Source: Atrichornis clamosus | Taxonomy: Eukaryota; Chordata; Aves; Passeriformes; Menuridae | Assembly (NCBI GenBank): GCA_013400975.1 | Contig: WBMZ01002955.1 | Location: forward strand, 124,001-188,000 | Length of the DNA stretch: 64,000 nt | Direction of reading: 5' to 3' | Notes under the pieces: generated by a model | Database searches by the model: none | What the model was told of the DNA's origin: nothing | The model's input: only the letters and a program-made list of their open reading frames with translations | Program-made: the position numbers and the translations under genes | Shown here: positions 13,401 to 28,123 of the stretch, one piece after another | How the letters are laid out: each line of letters opens with the position of its first letter | How positions within the stretch are numbered: position 1 is the stretch's first letter

Positions 13401-16400
13401 ATTCTGTATCTTTTCATCATGATTCTATGAAAATAAGACCAAACTAGTATGAAATATGCAACTACATCCCTAAACTGGTTTATATTTGCATTACTTAAAT
13501 AATGCTAAAACAACCTATTGAGAAGTGGAGGAGTTCATAGAAAAATGCTGTACGCTGTAGAAAAGATGAGAAGAAACTTGGTTTTCCTTTGAAAAGGAAA
13601 ATGTATTTATTCAAGTTACTTAATTATCAGAGGCCAGCAGCAGAAATGAAACTCAACACTTGCACAGTACAACTGTAGCAAGAAGCACGCACAGCTCAAA
13701 ACCAGCTCTCATCTTTAGTGAACACCAGGGAGATTATAGCATTTCCTTGCTACCTAACCATCCCCGTAATCAAGACACACTGGTATTTGGTCAGTCTCTT
13801 GGTTAAAACCAATGTTGTTAGGAACCGTAGATAATACATTAGCTGCAGTTCACATGGATGACCCTTCTGGCTTTGTATGCTTTGGCTTTCTAACCCACAC
13901 ATTGGCTAATGGACCTCTTTGTCTAACTAAGATGTTAGTGTTCATTAACCTTTATTCCTCAGCCCAGTGTTTCTTCTCCAGCACAGGCTGGCTTGCTGTT
14001 GTGGGTGGGAAACAGGCTGTTGCTGCTGTCTTGGAGGAGCAGGGGGCTCTGAGAGTGGGCACTCCCTGAGACCAGTGCCATGGATCCACGTTGCCGGTTT
14101 GCTTCCCACCTCCCACCCTGAGTGCACCAGTGCTGGGAAGGGCCAAGCTGACTCAGCCCAGGGAGGGCCAGGGCCAAGCAAGGTGTGTACAGCAAAGCCT
14201 TGGTGGGTCACCTCCACAGTGGCAGAGAAGGGCTTTGGTGTGTGTTTGATGGGTACCAGGGACAAGGACTTCTCCCAAGTTGTGCTACAGTGTGGACTCC
14301 AGACTGAGGCCCCTTTCAAGTATTTAATTTGGATAAGATGTGTACTTAGGGTAACACAGACAAATAGATCCAACACAGCATGTTTTGACCAGTATGGCCA
14401 GTTTCCTGCCAGCTGTGACATCCAAATTATTTAATTTATTTCATAAATACATCAGCTTCATTCTAACACTTCTTGGTTACCTTCTGAAGGTTGCTCCAGG
14501 ACCTAAACTCTCTGGTATATGGAAACTCTCCTCTCATCAGGTCAGTTGGTGTCTTTTTCTCCATGGCTTAACTGTGCTTCATTATACTTATGTCAACCTT
14601 TTCCTCTGGTTTAAATAAGTCTCCACCCTCCATGGTACCCTATATTCACTTCCCCAGTCACAGGTATACATCTCACTACCAATACCAGCACTCTATCTCT
14701 GCCCTCCCTCCTCCTGACTTCAGTCATTGCTATATTCCTTTCCACAAGTATTTCCTCTTCCTGTACTCCCACTTTCTAAGAATGTCCGAGTAGGTTACTT
14801 ATCAGAAGTCCTCTTCACGTGAAGCCTTTCCCTTGGAGAACACAGCCCTACTCCTATGCCATGAGTCTTTGTAACAGAGGGAAAGTTTGGAGTCAGGGAT
14901 ATGGGTGATGTGAGCGAGGAGTTGTCCGCAGAAAGGCAGGTGTGCCCCTCTGCAGCCTGCAGCAGCACAGCAGTCTGAAGTCCAGATGTGGGACAAGAGA
15001 ATTAGTGTTACTCAACCTGCAAAATGCACCCCCAAGAGGGAGGAGATGATGGCAAGTGCATAACAACATCATGTGCACAGGTAGCAGAGCACAGACTTTC
15101 CCTCACAAGGTCATTCTGGTGCCTTAGCCACCTGCTTCTCTGGTGAGTCTCTACTCTGCCTAAAATTTCTTCTGACTCCGGTGGAAACTCCAGAAACACA
15201 ACTCTGACCCACAAGGAACAAGACTGGTCGTCTTCTCATCAAGCACAAATTGTTTAGGTCTTTCCTATTCTCTGCTCTCTGTTTACTGACCTTTCAGGTC
15301 ATTATGTTTTCCTTTTAATATCCACAATGACTATAATATTATTCATCATACCATTGGGTCCTCCCACAATATCTAGAGTTACGTACATATCCCACAAAAG
15401 AGCTTTGTCACAGATTTAATGTCAGGCATTCTTGTAACTTTCACGGCATATAAATCATACCTGATACTGGCAACACAGTTTTCCTTTCTCCTCATAGCAG
15501 TATAATACTTTATTAGGGTATGTAAATCTAGATGACACACGGCCTTGATCTCCCATTCTGCTGGTTTTCTTATACCATAAAAGCTCTACTTTTATTGGAT
15601 ATGCCAGACTTCTCTCCTAGTATTTTTTATTGAGGATGATTCAGTATTCACTGGGCAAGAGACAGCCTGATTTTCATATGTTCCCAGGGAAGCCAGACCT
15701 TCTGAACCTGTGCCAAAAAATCCTCACATAGCAGACAACTATACAGTAATCTTCTGTTCTTCTTTCCTGTCTTTTTCCGAATAAGATACCAATTATTCTT
15801 TTATCAGCTTTTAATTATTCACCACCACCTCAAAGTCCTGGGATTTCCCATTTCCAAATTTTCACCTGCATCCTAACACGGAAGCACAGATGATGCTGAC
15901 AAGAGAGTTCTTGTAACTAACCGTGCAGCCATGCTGTCCCACACAGAATAAAATTTCCACATTTCAGCTGGCACAGGGTGGTTAATTTCCACCTGGAACA
16001 GCTTATTTTAGCTCCTTGTGCTTGCCCACCAATTCCCATATATGTGGATTTGCAAGCTGTGGCCATTTTCAGTTGGAGGCATTAACATTGAAATCTGTGC
16101 ACTCCAGAGGAAGGACACACCATTGATAAGAGGGCAGTAATAAATGTTTCTTTGATAAAAAAAACCAAAACAAAACCACAAACAGTCAAAAAACAAAAGC
16201 CCCACCCTTCTCACATTTGTTTAACTTCTATTTGGCAGGATGCATAGTGATGCTGCAATGACACTGTTGTGACTGTGAAAATGTAAACCTGTCACCCAGC
16301 TCCACATTTAGCAAGGAGTTCTTAAAGAATTCCCACAACATAAGCAGCAACTTAGCACCTGCCAAGTCACATCAGCTCCAGTGTGATTTGCATTATCTGC

Positions 16401-19400
16401 TTTAAACAGCCTATAGGGGTCCTCACATAATTTTTCAAGCAATTTTCTGCTGAATTACTCTTAAGCAAAGCTCCGAGGAATGGTGAGAGCACATATGAGA
16501 ATCAGTTTCTATTGGTTTTGAGGTGACAGAGGTCCTTCTGCCAAACTTCTCCTCTGAAATCCGTGTTTAATTCAAACATCCTGGTGAGTGATGTGTAATT
16601 TTGTTGCATACTGTGGTAATCCAAGAAATTTCAGTGGATCACAAAGGTCATTCTGGAGGGCACCATGAGAGGTGCAACAAGGCCATTGAAAGGACAGCAC
16701 CCTAGTTCTGTTGGAAATATCACTATTTCTGGCTATTCTCTGGATAGAGTCTTCCTTTCACTGCTGCTAAAGGAAGACATTTTCCCATATATTGATTAGC
16801 AGTCAGTTTGCTGAACAGAGGATCTTCCAAAGTGAAAAGACAGTCTCATCTCCTCTGCAGTCTTGAGTTCCCCCTAACACACAGAAAGATATCAGATTTT
16901 TAAGAGTGGAGACCACACAGTACTTCTAAGGGCTCTCCTTTCACTGCAGGGCTTTGGTGACAGGATGAGGGCACTGCTTAGGGAAGGAATAAAGAAGCCA
17001 GGTCTACTACAGCTGGTCAGACACTCCATAACACATGCGATTAAACTAATGTTTTTCCTGCTCAGAATTAAAACTGACAGAAATATGTAGAACTCCTGAA
17101 ATCTAAAACCAATCCATAGACATTGATATTTACACTGTTACAAGGAAATTCTGGTTCTGTAACCCTCCACTGTCCAATAGAGCACTCAACAGATAGTGTT
17201 TTGTCTTGTTTTTTTTTTTTTTAATTAATGTTAAAGGTGGGAGTGTAGGACAAGGTGAATATTCAGAATAAAGAGAAATCTAGAAATGGCTTTCATTTCA
17301 ACTATGCTTGTTTTCTCAAAAACGGAAAATTCAGTGCCTGCCACATATTTATGCCATTGTTAACTATGCAGTTACTGGGACAGCATTAACCTTGTCTCTA
17401 TTTCTGTTGCCAAGAGGAATGTCTAAATCTTTGATGTTTGTCTCACCTCCTGCATTGTGAATGTTTCCATAAGATACCCAGATCTATCTCTGTCTAGCAA
17501 AATCCTCACTGCTTCTGATTATTCATAATTTGACTTTCAGTAAGAGGAGCTGCCAACATTTATTATCATTTACAAGATACTTGAAATAATTCATCCAGGT
17601 TTATAACAAGCAGGGAAATATCACCTGGTTGTAAAACAAGGTGTGTTGCCTGAATTGCTGAATTTCTCTTTGTATCTATTCAATGTTTTGAATGTAATGG
17701 GTATTCTTGTGTAATTTTCTAATTGGAAAAGGGAAATATTTTGATATTTGTTGAGATTTTTAAAATTGAGATTAAAAATGTGATTTTCCTTAGTAATTAA
17801 AAAAATTTTAAAAAAAAAGTTGAGTCCAGATATACACTTCTGGGTAACATAACATAACTAGTTCCAGCAGTGCAATAATTTTTATAGAGAACTGTTTGCA
17901 CCTGTATTTGCAGAATAGATATTAAATTCTGTAACATTCATAAATGTATGGTTTAGACCAGGCCTTTTTTGAGGATTTAGTCTGATGTATTTGGGTTGAA
18001 AGAGGTAAAGTACTTCTTTCTTAATTATAGTCACAATTTTACAACTATATTAGTATTAATTAATATTAATAGTTGTGTTTAAAAGTCTAGTGTTGCTTAT
18101 TTGTTTTCTTCTTTTTTTTTCTGGCTTATGAATAGAAAAATTAAATTTCCTTCAGGTCAAGATGTGAAATGTCTTTCTGTGTGCCTCCTTCATTCCCACA
18201 TTCTAATGTAAAGACCAGGAATTCTATAAAAGAAAAACCCAATAAATAAATCATCAGGAAAATATAAAGTTGCTTTGCTATGTTTTTATGTGCTTTATAG
18301 AAGGCTGCATTTATCTAATTCTCTGTTTCTTGGCCAATGGTGATTCTTCATTGCATAAGTTGTACTATTTTATAAGTTGCTCAGGAAGTAAATACTCTTT
18401 TTTTTGGAAACAAATCAGTACCATGTCCTTCTCACTTTAACCTATATGGAGGAAGTTATTTCACTGATCCATGAGGATTCACTTCCCTGAGTGCTGGGGG
18501 TGCTGTCTACCAGTGGGGAAGGTGCTGCCAAGCACTTTGGGAAGCAGCAGATTCTGACTTTTGCAATGTGCAGACTTCACCAAGAGCACAAAGGCAGGAC
18601 CTGTTGGTGAATAATGGGCTTACTCGATATTTAATTTGTAATGAAGTAAAGAGACAAGCAAGGGTTAAAAGTTCCAGTGTTCTTCTCTTTTTGGAAAACA
18701 GCTCCATACTTTTCATTTTTTTCTTCTCAATGTTCCTTTTGTGCCAAATGAAACTGTCATGCATTATTTAAATAGCCCTTCTCTACTGCTTGAATGCTCT
18801 CCCATCTTCTTGGCAAGATGCTAATTTTTGAGTTCTTACTGTTTAGGATAACAGATCTTTCAATCTGGATATTTCTCCATTTTTATGTGGTAATACCCTA
18901 TATATTTTTATATCATATTAAAATCTCTGTCATTGGATGTTTCCTCAGTGTTTATCTGATATTTAATGGCTATGATTTTTCTATGACAACTGCAAGATCT
19001 GTGTCCAATCATCTTAGCTGCATAAGAGGTGACTGGCAGCTTTGCCTCCTTAAATTTTTGTAAAGGATTCAAAGGAGGAGATAATATGATAATTCCCTAA
19101 TTTCAAGTTTCCCGTTACTCTTTGTGGAATAGCATACCTTGAACGCTGGGCAAAGCTGAAAGCTATTAATGCCTTTAGGATCTTCAACTGTGGGGCATGA
19201 GTTTTAATACCTCTCTGCTGACAAATATCCTGTGGCTTCTAAAAGATATTTTTCTTAAAAATGTAACAAAATTCAGGGTAGATAAGCCATCTTTATCTCA
19301 ATCTGTTGGGGTAAAAACGAAAGGAAAACACAAACCAGAAAATTAATATATTATTAATACCTTTAATTTTTTTTGTAGGATAAATTCATAAATTGTATCG

Positions 19401-20202
19401 CTGTGATAACAGAGTTGTTGAGGCATCTGTGAGCAGTGAACAGAGGAGTTTCAAAATACAGGACAAAAGTTTTCTTCTGTTACAGCTTCAAGGATGAAAT
19501 TTCAATCCTTTTGCAATGCACTGAGCATTGGAAAACCTGCCCTAGCTTCACCAGAAGAAAGAGTTCACATCCATTTCAGCAAGTGTTCTACAAATAATAA
19601 TTAAGACTCACACCTGTGAAATAAATGAATGCTGTCACTCTCATTTTATAGATGGGAAAACTAAGCTACAGAGAAACTGTAGGATTTGCTTACTGTTGGA
19701 TGCAAAGTTAAGTACAAACGAGGCACTTGCCTTGTAATCTGTCTCCTTAATAATGAGACCACACATCCTTCCTAAATAGAAAATGCTGTCTGGACTCTTT
19801 ACAGTGATGTATGTGCTTGGTAAGTCACACATTGGCAAAAATTCTTCTGTGACGTACATACCTTGAAATACTTCTGAAGTCAAAGCAGGATTTATAATAC
19901 AGGGGGCTTTTATTCACAGAATTCTTAGGTTTTAAGGAAAGAATTTTTAATAAGTAAAAGTCAGATGTAAACAATGGAGGTGACTAGGTGAAAGGTGTGT
20001 GCCTTTAGAGGCTCAGAGAAGATACATATAAACACACAGTGTTTGAGGGAAAATTCCCTGCCTTTCACTGCTGCATAAACAACATTGAGCATGACATTGC
20101 CATTTGTTAGATGTTGTTTCCCTGATTGTTTTAGACATCAAAAGTTGCCATAGCCAGTAGTGACCACTCTAGAATTCAGCATCTATAAAATAGATTATGA
20201 CC

Positions 20203-20487
20203 TCACTGGCTCAAATGTCTCATCACATGCAATTGTCTTCCAGCAAGTATTCCTATCAGAGGTTTGCTTTGATCCATGCTACAGTCTGTCCTGCTGAACA
20301 CAGACCCTTCTGCTGACTCTAACCTCTCAAGTAATTTCCAGGTCTTGCTGAGCATGGCTATGTGGGGTGGGATCAGCCTGGCCACAGCTGGTAAGGCCTG
20401 ATCCTCCTTGTTTGGCTGCACAGCATTTGCTGCAAATTTACAACCAACAGACAAAAGTAGGAATATCCAGGTTGCAACCAATCCCAT
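20203..20487 (-). CDS. Unassigned 94-residue open frame with signal peptide-like start
   Basis: I do not recognise this protein. ATG at 20487 has a favourable context (AAGATGG). Residues 1-23 look like a secretion signal: short N-end, hydrophobic LVATWIFLLLSVGC, then KFAANA with a good cleavage site after Ala. The remaining roughly 70 residues contain one cysteine and no motif I know. TATTTAAA lies about 36 bp upstream. It could be a small secreted peptide, a first exon, or a chance frame in AT-rich DNA. There is no homology evidence. Confidence 0.18.
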   Translation of the reverse strand: MGLVATWIFLLLSVGCKFAANAVQPNKEDQALPAVARLIPPHIAMLSKTWKLLERLESAEGSVFSRTDCSMDQSKPLIGILAGRQLHVMRHLSQ

Positions 20488-23400
20488 CTTAAAGACAATT
20501 AAAGACAATTATCCTAAGTCAATTTAAATAGGTCAAATGAATCACTCAATATGCTCCTACTTCTCTCTGTTTGCAATTTGAGAAGCTGAGTGTGCACAGC
20601 TCAGTTTTGTCAGGCGAGAGAGATCCCTGCCCTGACAGCTTTGGTGAGTTTTTTACATGGTTTTACACTCTTCTTTATATGTTGTTTTTCTTCCTGACAA
20701 ATATCACGAGGTGGTGATAAGCAGTTGTTCCTTTCATTCTCCCCTGTGGTGAACTGCTAGACTAGCTCTTGGAAACCTGTAACTCCCTCCTATGCCAATC
20801 ACCAGTGGCCGTCACTACCCCAGTGACACATTTCTGAATATGTATTCTTTTTTATTCCCTTCCAGCAGGACAACCTCTTTGCACTTTCATGTGAAAAAAG
20901 GAGAGAGAAAGAGTGAGTCAGAAAGATGAGGGCAGCAACATATGGAAAAAGTAGTGATAGATAGATGAGAATCATTTTGCAAGCACTGAACTTCAGCAAG
21001 GCTGGTGCAACTTTAGTGGGATGTGTTTTGAGAAACTTACCAGCAGTCATTTCAGTAACAGAACATCCTGGCACTGAAAACCCATAAGCGTGTCTTCCTC
21101 CTTTGACATATTGCAAGCAGACTTATCTCTGCGGATGACGTGGCTAAAGAAGTTGAGACATCTTTTATTTTCAATATTGTGTCATTTCATTAATTCTGGT
21201 GGGTTTTGTCTGGATGGCTTGTCAGAGTAGAACATCTAAGTGTTCTAAGTTTTCTTAATTTAGGACAAGCATTTTTTCCCACTTGACCAATTTCAGGTGT
21301 CCTTCTGATTAGATCTGGAAGGAAAGAAAAGTTGCCAATCTGTAGGAAATGCCATTTAAAAGAAAATATTAGTGCTTTTGAGCTTATTCAAGCCAAAATC
21401 CTTAGCTTTTCCTACTATTTCCTATGAAAACTAAAATTCTGAGGACGTGTAATTTGAGGATCACTGAAACTGTGACGTTACCTGAAAGAGAGATGCTCCA
21501 TGGATGTTTGCACTTTCTAGCTCTGGAGCCCACTTGGCAGCTGTGCCTGGCAGCCTGCTCCAGGACCACTGATCTCAGAAGCCTGTCCAGCACCTCTGAG
21601 TGCTCTTTTCCTTTCTGCAATGGACCACAGGAAGAACTGACAGATGGATTGTTTAGACTGTTCAGCAGAGACCAGAAAAAGTTGCTGCTGCATGAGCCTT
21701 AACTGTGCTGAAGCAGCAGCTCAATAAATTGCTGCTAGGGAAGTTGTTTTAATGATATATCTCTTTTGCCAACAAAAGTCTGAAGCACTTCTAACATATG
21801 GCACAATAACAGGGTAACTGATGAAATCAGAAAGAAATAAAAATGCTTTGTACTTTTGGTCCAGTTTCCCTCTCTGCAGTCAACAGGAGGTTTGCCATGA
21901 CTTCAAAGGGAGAAGAAACAGGTCCTCTGTTTGAAGTTTTGCTTGCACGCTTGTGAAGTATGCTATGATGGCTCAAATGCAGGACAAAAACTGAAGGGTT
22001 GAAAACCTCAATTAAAAAGAAAATCAACAACCAAAACCCCTAACTTTAAAATCATAAAGAAAAGCCTTGGGTCTAAAGAATTTATCTGCAAACACTTCTG
22101 GGACAAATTATTGTAATTGTTCGCTTTGCACCAAGGAGCAGGCACTTCCACTGAAAAGAAAAATAGAAAGCAAAACCAAAGAAAGGAATTTTCAGTTTGA
22201 TTGTGGTGATTCATTGTCATTTAACAGTGAAAATAAGAACACGGAAAAAAAACTTCCTAGCTGTTTTAAGGCAGATCTACTGCTGACTTCATCTTCCTTA
22301 GATCAAAGCAAAGAAAGAAGAGACGTTTCTAAAGTTCCTTGGTGAGGGTTCCTCTGAAATAAACAAGTGTCCCTGCAGGGAGAGAGAGAGAGATTTTCTT
22401 CTTGCTTTTTGTTAATCATAATTCTCTCAAAGATAAAAAGACAGAAAGGGAGGCAGTGCCCTGGCATGCTGTTCTGTGTTCCTCTAGTCCTCAGCAGCAG
22501 CAGTGCTTCATGCTGGATTGCCCTGGCTGGTATGGGCTCTCCTGCTCTCTGCTTAGTTGGACTTATGGCTGAGGGAGCACTGACTGTGGTCTGAACATGG
22601 GATCAGACAACTGACAAGGGTGGGGATTATTTTAACACATTTGTACTGACATTGTCTTCTTAGAGGTTATTGTACAGCTTTTATGTAGGAAAAGACAGAA
22701 AAAATTGACCAGGAAAAATGGCTGATATTACTGAAATCCTTGCAGGCATTGGCTTTGACATCATAGAAGGTGTCTCATCTGAAGGGTAAATGTGTTCATA
22801 ATAGCTATTAGAGAGCTGATAAATAGCAACCAAAGTGATAAAACAATTATATCATAACTTCCATATCCTTTGTGCTTATTTAGTGGCATATTTAATCATT
22901 TCATAAACTATTGGTGTGTCTGAGATAATAAACACTATATGGAGACAGATGAAGGGACAATGATGATACATGTCAGCCTACAAAATATACAACAGTCAGC
23001 ATTAATCAGTGAAAACACTACTATGATGAATCTGAAAATATGCTCTTACAAATAATTTTTCACTATTCTTGAGAAATGTCACAGCTTCCAACATTCCAGC
23101 TTGTCAAGAAATGACAGATGAAGTGTCACTCCATGATTAGTGATAGAGCAGGGCAATGGTTAAGTTAAATAAAGTCTGATACACCATTCCTGACACAAGC
23201 CCAGTTACTGAATCCCTGAGAAAGACCAAGGACACATGAGACACCCATCTTCTGTCATTCCCTGTTGCACCATCCTTCACTGAACCAATCTCCACCTACT
23301 GTGGACGCTTAAAATCATCTGCTTCAAGCACTGATTCCCCTGCATATACCTTTCTTTTTGGTGGGGAACACCATGACACTCAGGAAAAACCTCTGCTGCA

Positions 23401-26400
23401 TCCTGTCCCTCATCACTTTGGAGTGGGTGTCCTGCAGGAGGCTAAAACTAAACCAAAACTGCAGGAGCCAGCTACACTGGGAGTATGCTTGCGTTGGCAG
23501 AGGAAGAGGTAAGAGTGGTTGTGCCTGGGTGCCCTGTAGTGCACGCACTGTCTGCAGTCACAGCTCTCCAAGCCTGTAAATCTGTCCTTGCTCCCAGGGC
23601 GTGCTGAACAGCAGCCCAGTATGGAGTTTTCCAGAGAAATTTGCTGAGAAGCTGCAGAGAAGCGAAAGGGAGACACATAAGGAATTTTCCGTAGAAGATC
23701 CACAAGCACTTGCTGAATGACTTACCAGCAAATAGATGACACAGAGCAGATATGAGACAAGGGGAGCCTTGGGATTAACCTCTAATGACAAGAAGTAAGA
23801 GTAGGGGTACATCTGCTTGCATTTATTTTTCCCAGGTGCTGTATATAACACACCTGAGAAAACAGTTCAACCAATGCTGCCATCCATAGCACTATTATTT
23901 TAAGTTAACAAAAAATTTAAAATTTATGTCATTTTTACCACCTTTCTTCTGAAGCCATCTTTCTCTTCCTTTCACATCATTAAGAAAAAATTTCCATCTC
24001 TCAAAGAATTCATTGCTAGATTCATTTTTGACAAATTATTTTCAATTCTTATTCACTACCATCTTGTAGATTATGCCTGAGACTTTACCATCTTCCTGTC
24101 AGAAGTTAGTTCAGCTCTCCTCAGGCACCTTTGAGAATATTAGAGTAGAATCAGTAAGTATGATTATTTTAGAAAATTTTTAGTTTATAAAGAAGGAAGA
24201 GGTGGGGAAGAAAATCATTTAAAAGGGAATAGAAATATTATGCTATGAAGATAAGTGAAATATGATGAGTTTCCAGGAAAAAAGAAAAAAGAAGGAAAAT
24301 GTTGGAAAACTTGTAAGATTGTACAGATCTCTTGCTTCTCTCCCCTCCAAATTTGAAGGACATTTTCAAATGCTGTGGACTCACACGCAATTCTAAAGCA
24401 CTTCTCAGCACACTAGCACATATTAAATGGTAGTACTGGGAAAGAGACATAATATCCTATATGATTAAGGGTATGTGCACCTGGCCCTAAGGACTTACAG
24501 TAATGAGAGAGGGTTTAAAGCGGTGTCTTGTCTCATCAATGTTTGTTCTTGATGCTACATAAATAAGCAAGCCTCAGTCTTTCAAATGCAAGACAGTTAT
24601 CTGAAGCCTTCAGTGCTACCATATTGACCAAATTGTTTTGTTTGAAGCCACTCTTTCATACTTTTGATCAGTAAATCGAATAACTTCTTTTTCTAGAGTA
24701 CTTTATCTCTCTCTGGGCTAGACTTATAAATTTTTAACTGCTTCTACCCTGTAGTCAGACTGGTAAATTTATAATTGCCATTATGGTGCTCCACTACAGT
24801 CATCTCATGTATGACTGTACTGGTTTCTGCTGGTTTCATAAGCTTCTTTAACTTAGTGTCATTTAACAAATGGCTTTTCTGGAGATCAATTCATAGGTTT
24901 CTCTTTTCAGAAAAATGTAACCACAGAATTAGAGTTATCATCATATTAGTGTTATGTGACTTTTTTATTTTTAATCTGTGACAAAGACAAGCAGTTCTTG
25001 ACAGAAGTAGTCAGTGTTTTCAGGTATCTGAATGTCTATCTGATAAAACAGACACTTAAGTACGTTTTGATGCATCAGAATTGGTTGTAGTAATGATTCT
25101 CACAAATGATGACCTGAGTAAGGCAATGTTTGGAAAGAATGTCTCCCTAATTAAAAATCTTGCTGTGTTTACTGTTGGCATTAGGTTGGCCTTCTACATT
25201 GATGCGTTTCTATTCCAGTAGAATTACCACAATTAAAATTTTCTCCTATGGAATATATATATTACCCTTTCTCTTTGTTTTCCAGACCCTAAGCCTTTCT
25301 GTATGTCTCATCTCCTCTAATTTTAGGAATTTTCCTCTGGTAGGATGAATGTCTGGTTTTGATGTCTATCTGTGTTTCCTCCATTTCCATAAGCATTGAA
25401 GTTACTGTCTCCAAACACTTCTGTCCTCCAATTGATCTTGCAAAAGGACCTGATAGCTCTGGTCAGAAAAAGCTCTAATGAAGGGATTATGTCTTCATAT
25501 CCTACACAGTAGCACAAAAGACATACTGCCTGGTTTTTATTCACTGAGTTTGCTCTTATTCATCCCTTTCAATTTTTTTTTCTTGGATGCTTTTCCCACT
25601 TTTGCACTGTGGTACAATGTATTCTTTATTCTGTCCACCAGTAGAATATCAGCCAAATTTGTCTCTCCTGGGAGGATAACTGTGTTTATGTAGAAGGATA
25701 ACTTCTAGATTTTATGATACCTCCCTGAATTTATTATAACAAAGCAATTATTTACAGCATTGTGTCAAAGAATCCCTTCTGTTATTTCAGAGTTTTAGGC
25801 AGTCAATTCCTACTCAACTTTAATTTGGTTCTACATTTTTGCCAGTTAAAATTAATGAAGCACACAGATGCACCTCCCCCTAACCCTCCACCCCCAAAAC
25901 ATTTTTTTTATTTCTTTTCTCCATATTTTAACATAATAAGCTTCATATCTTGCCGTTGAAGGCAATAGACCTCATAATATCTCGAGTCTCATTGGAGAAC
26001 AAAATGCCATTCGTGGTCTTCTCTAGCACAGCAGTCTGACAGGAGTAGAAATATTCAACCTTTGTTTCTTGCAACCCATCCAAATGAGCAATCCCATGCA
26101 ACCCTACTGTGAAGCAAAGTCAGGACAGACCAGCATCCTGTTTTTACTAGACCGTTCTTTGTTGTTTTGAAGGTGGTTGGACTTCCAATAAATGTTCATT
26201 TTAGAAGAGCTTATGTTAAAGTTTTTTACATCACGTTTTTCCAAAAAAATGAAAACATGAGAATTTACTTCACCATCTCACTCTCTTGCATCACATTTTT
26301 TCAGTAAGTACTAGAGGAATAGAGAAACAAAGTGGAGGGCAGAAGTGGGCATGGAAAAAAAACCCCAGCTTTGTAAAATCCCAGCTGAAAGCTTTTGGCT

Positions 26401-28063
26401 GTATATGCAATCGTTTTCCAGACCAGTGGAATAAAAGAGTGGAATAGTCTCAACCATTTCCCCCCCTTTTTTTTTTTTTAATAGATCTAAGAGTTTTCTC
26501 TGAACCTTAGGCAATAAACGAGTTAATTCCCGTTTCTGTTTCATTTATAATGAGGCATATCCCTCAACCTTTTTAAATGCAAATCATATTTATTACATAA
26601 GAAAAACTCATTCTGCAGTCAAAATAGCCTGAAAGATAGGCCAGGTATTTTTATAAAATTACTTAATTTTCACTGGAAATTGTTATGCCTGGAAAGTCAA
26701 TAATAGAATTTGTCAAGAAAATCAGTCTGTGACAAAGATATATATTTCCCTTTTTAAAAAAACCTTTTCAACTGAGAGGCATGTGATGTCAGTAAGAGAT
26801 TTAGGAAAAAACCTCATGCTAAATTCAAACCAAATTGGCATTTGCAGAGCATTTGTGCACCCTGGAAAGTGGAGAAGGATGCTGAGTTTCCCCAGTGAGC
26901 TGGTGGCCTGGGAGGAGATAAGGCAGTCCATGAGATGTCCTGTCTGAATGCCTAGGCTGTGCTATGAGAGCAGTAGGATGAATTTGGCTATGGTCAGCTC
27001 TGTGCTAACTCCTCTTCCCTCGGGGCTGGTGCTGGCACCTGCAGAGCAATGTCCTGCAGAGTGCAGATGCATTCCTTAGGTTGCAGCTGTCTTGGAAATG
27101 CTGCACAACGCTTTTCTGTGGGTGCCAGCCTGCCTCTACAGCTGCCCATCTTTTGAAATACATATATTCAGGCATCCAGCTTGAATTCCAGAGCCTTGAT
27201 GTGATACCACAGCTCTAGTAAGTCCTAGTTCACTTCAAACCGTAGGTACATTCATGAGTTTTAACACACCTTTCAGCAAATGCATCACTTGAAAAATGAA
27301 TGTTAAACCAGAAAGACACAGGCTAAATCCTCCAGATTTTATATCTCAATGGAAATATTTCAACCAACTCTGCGTTCCTCCTGACACATACGCTTGTCTC
27401 AGCAATATTCATACCTTTTCTTAAATTTTATGTTTTGACCAAGGAGAATATGATAGCATTTGGTTTGGAAAACTGAGAATATACCTGATCCAGGGAGCAG
27501 AAGCTCCACCCCACCCAAGTGCTCCTCACTCTTCTTAAGGTCCTACTCTCCCTTCCTTAACAAAACCATCAGAGGACCAAACAAGCACAGCAGATTTACA
27601 TAAAGACATATTAAGAGTTCCATCTACCAGCTACTGTGTCTGCAGCTCCTACAAGTGACACAGTCTCAATAAGCAATGTGAAACTCTGCAACTACAAAAA
27701 TGTGAAAGCTGTTGCAATGTGTGGAAATGGAGGTACTCTGCCAGGTTCCTTGCAAGCCTTGCCAGGCTGCTCTGCAGGTGTCCTGTGCCAGGAGGACATT
27801 GTCCACTGTTGTACTTAGCCTGTCAGTGGGTGTCTAGAATGTGATCTTCCCTTGACTTATTTGCAGGTTGTTATAGTGAGGAATTAAAGTCTCACAAGGA
27901 ATTTCTCTTCAGCAGTCTCCTTCATGAGCCAGATGGATTGTATGGAGCTTTTGGGGTAACTGTTGAATGCCCCTGGAGTCAGCTTTCATTTTTCTTTCAG
28001 TGACTCTAGCATACCAATTCAGCTTTCCAAGCTATGTAAAGTCTCTTCCAAAGAAAGAATGAG

Positions 28064-28123
28064 TCTAGGGTGCTTTTCCTATCTAATTTTTCTTCTAGGG
28101 TGCTTGTCCTATCTAATTTTTCT
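28064..28123. repeat. 30-bp tandem repeat, 2 copies
   Basis: Two adjacent 30-bp units begin TCTAGGGTGCTT and end CTAATTTTTCT. They differ at one base. Confidence 0.95.

Noticed and set aside
13945..14434. Overlapping open frames of 155-158 codons on both strands
   Set aside because: The patch is GC-richer and lacks stops in several frames at once, which is what composition alone produces. No motif, splice pattern or known family is visible.
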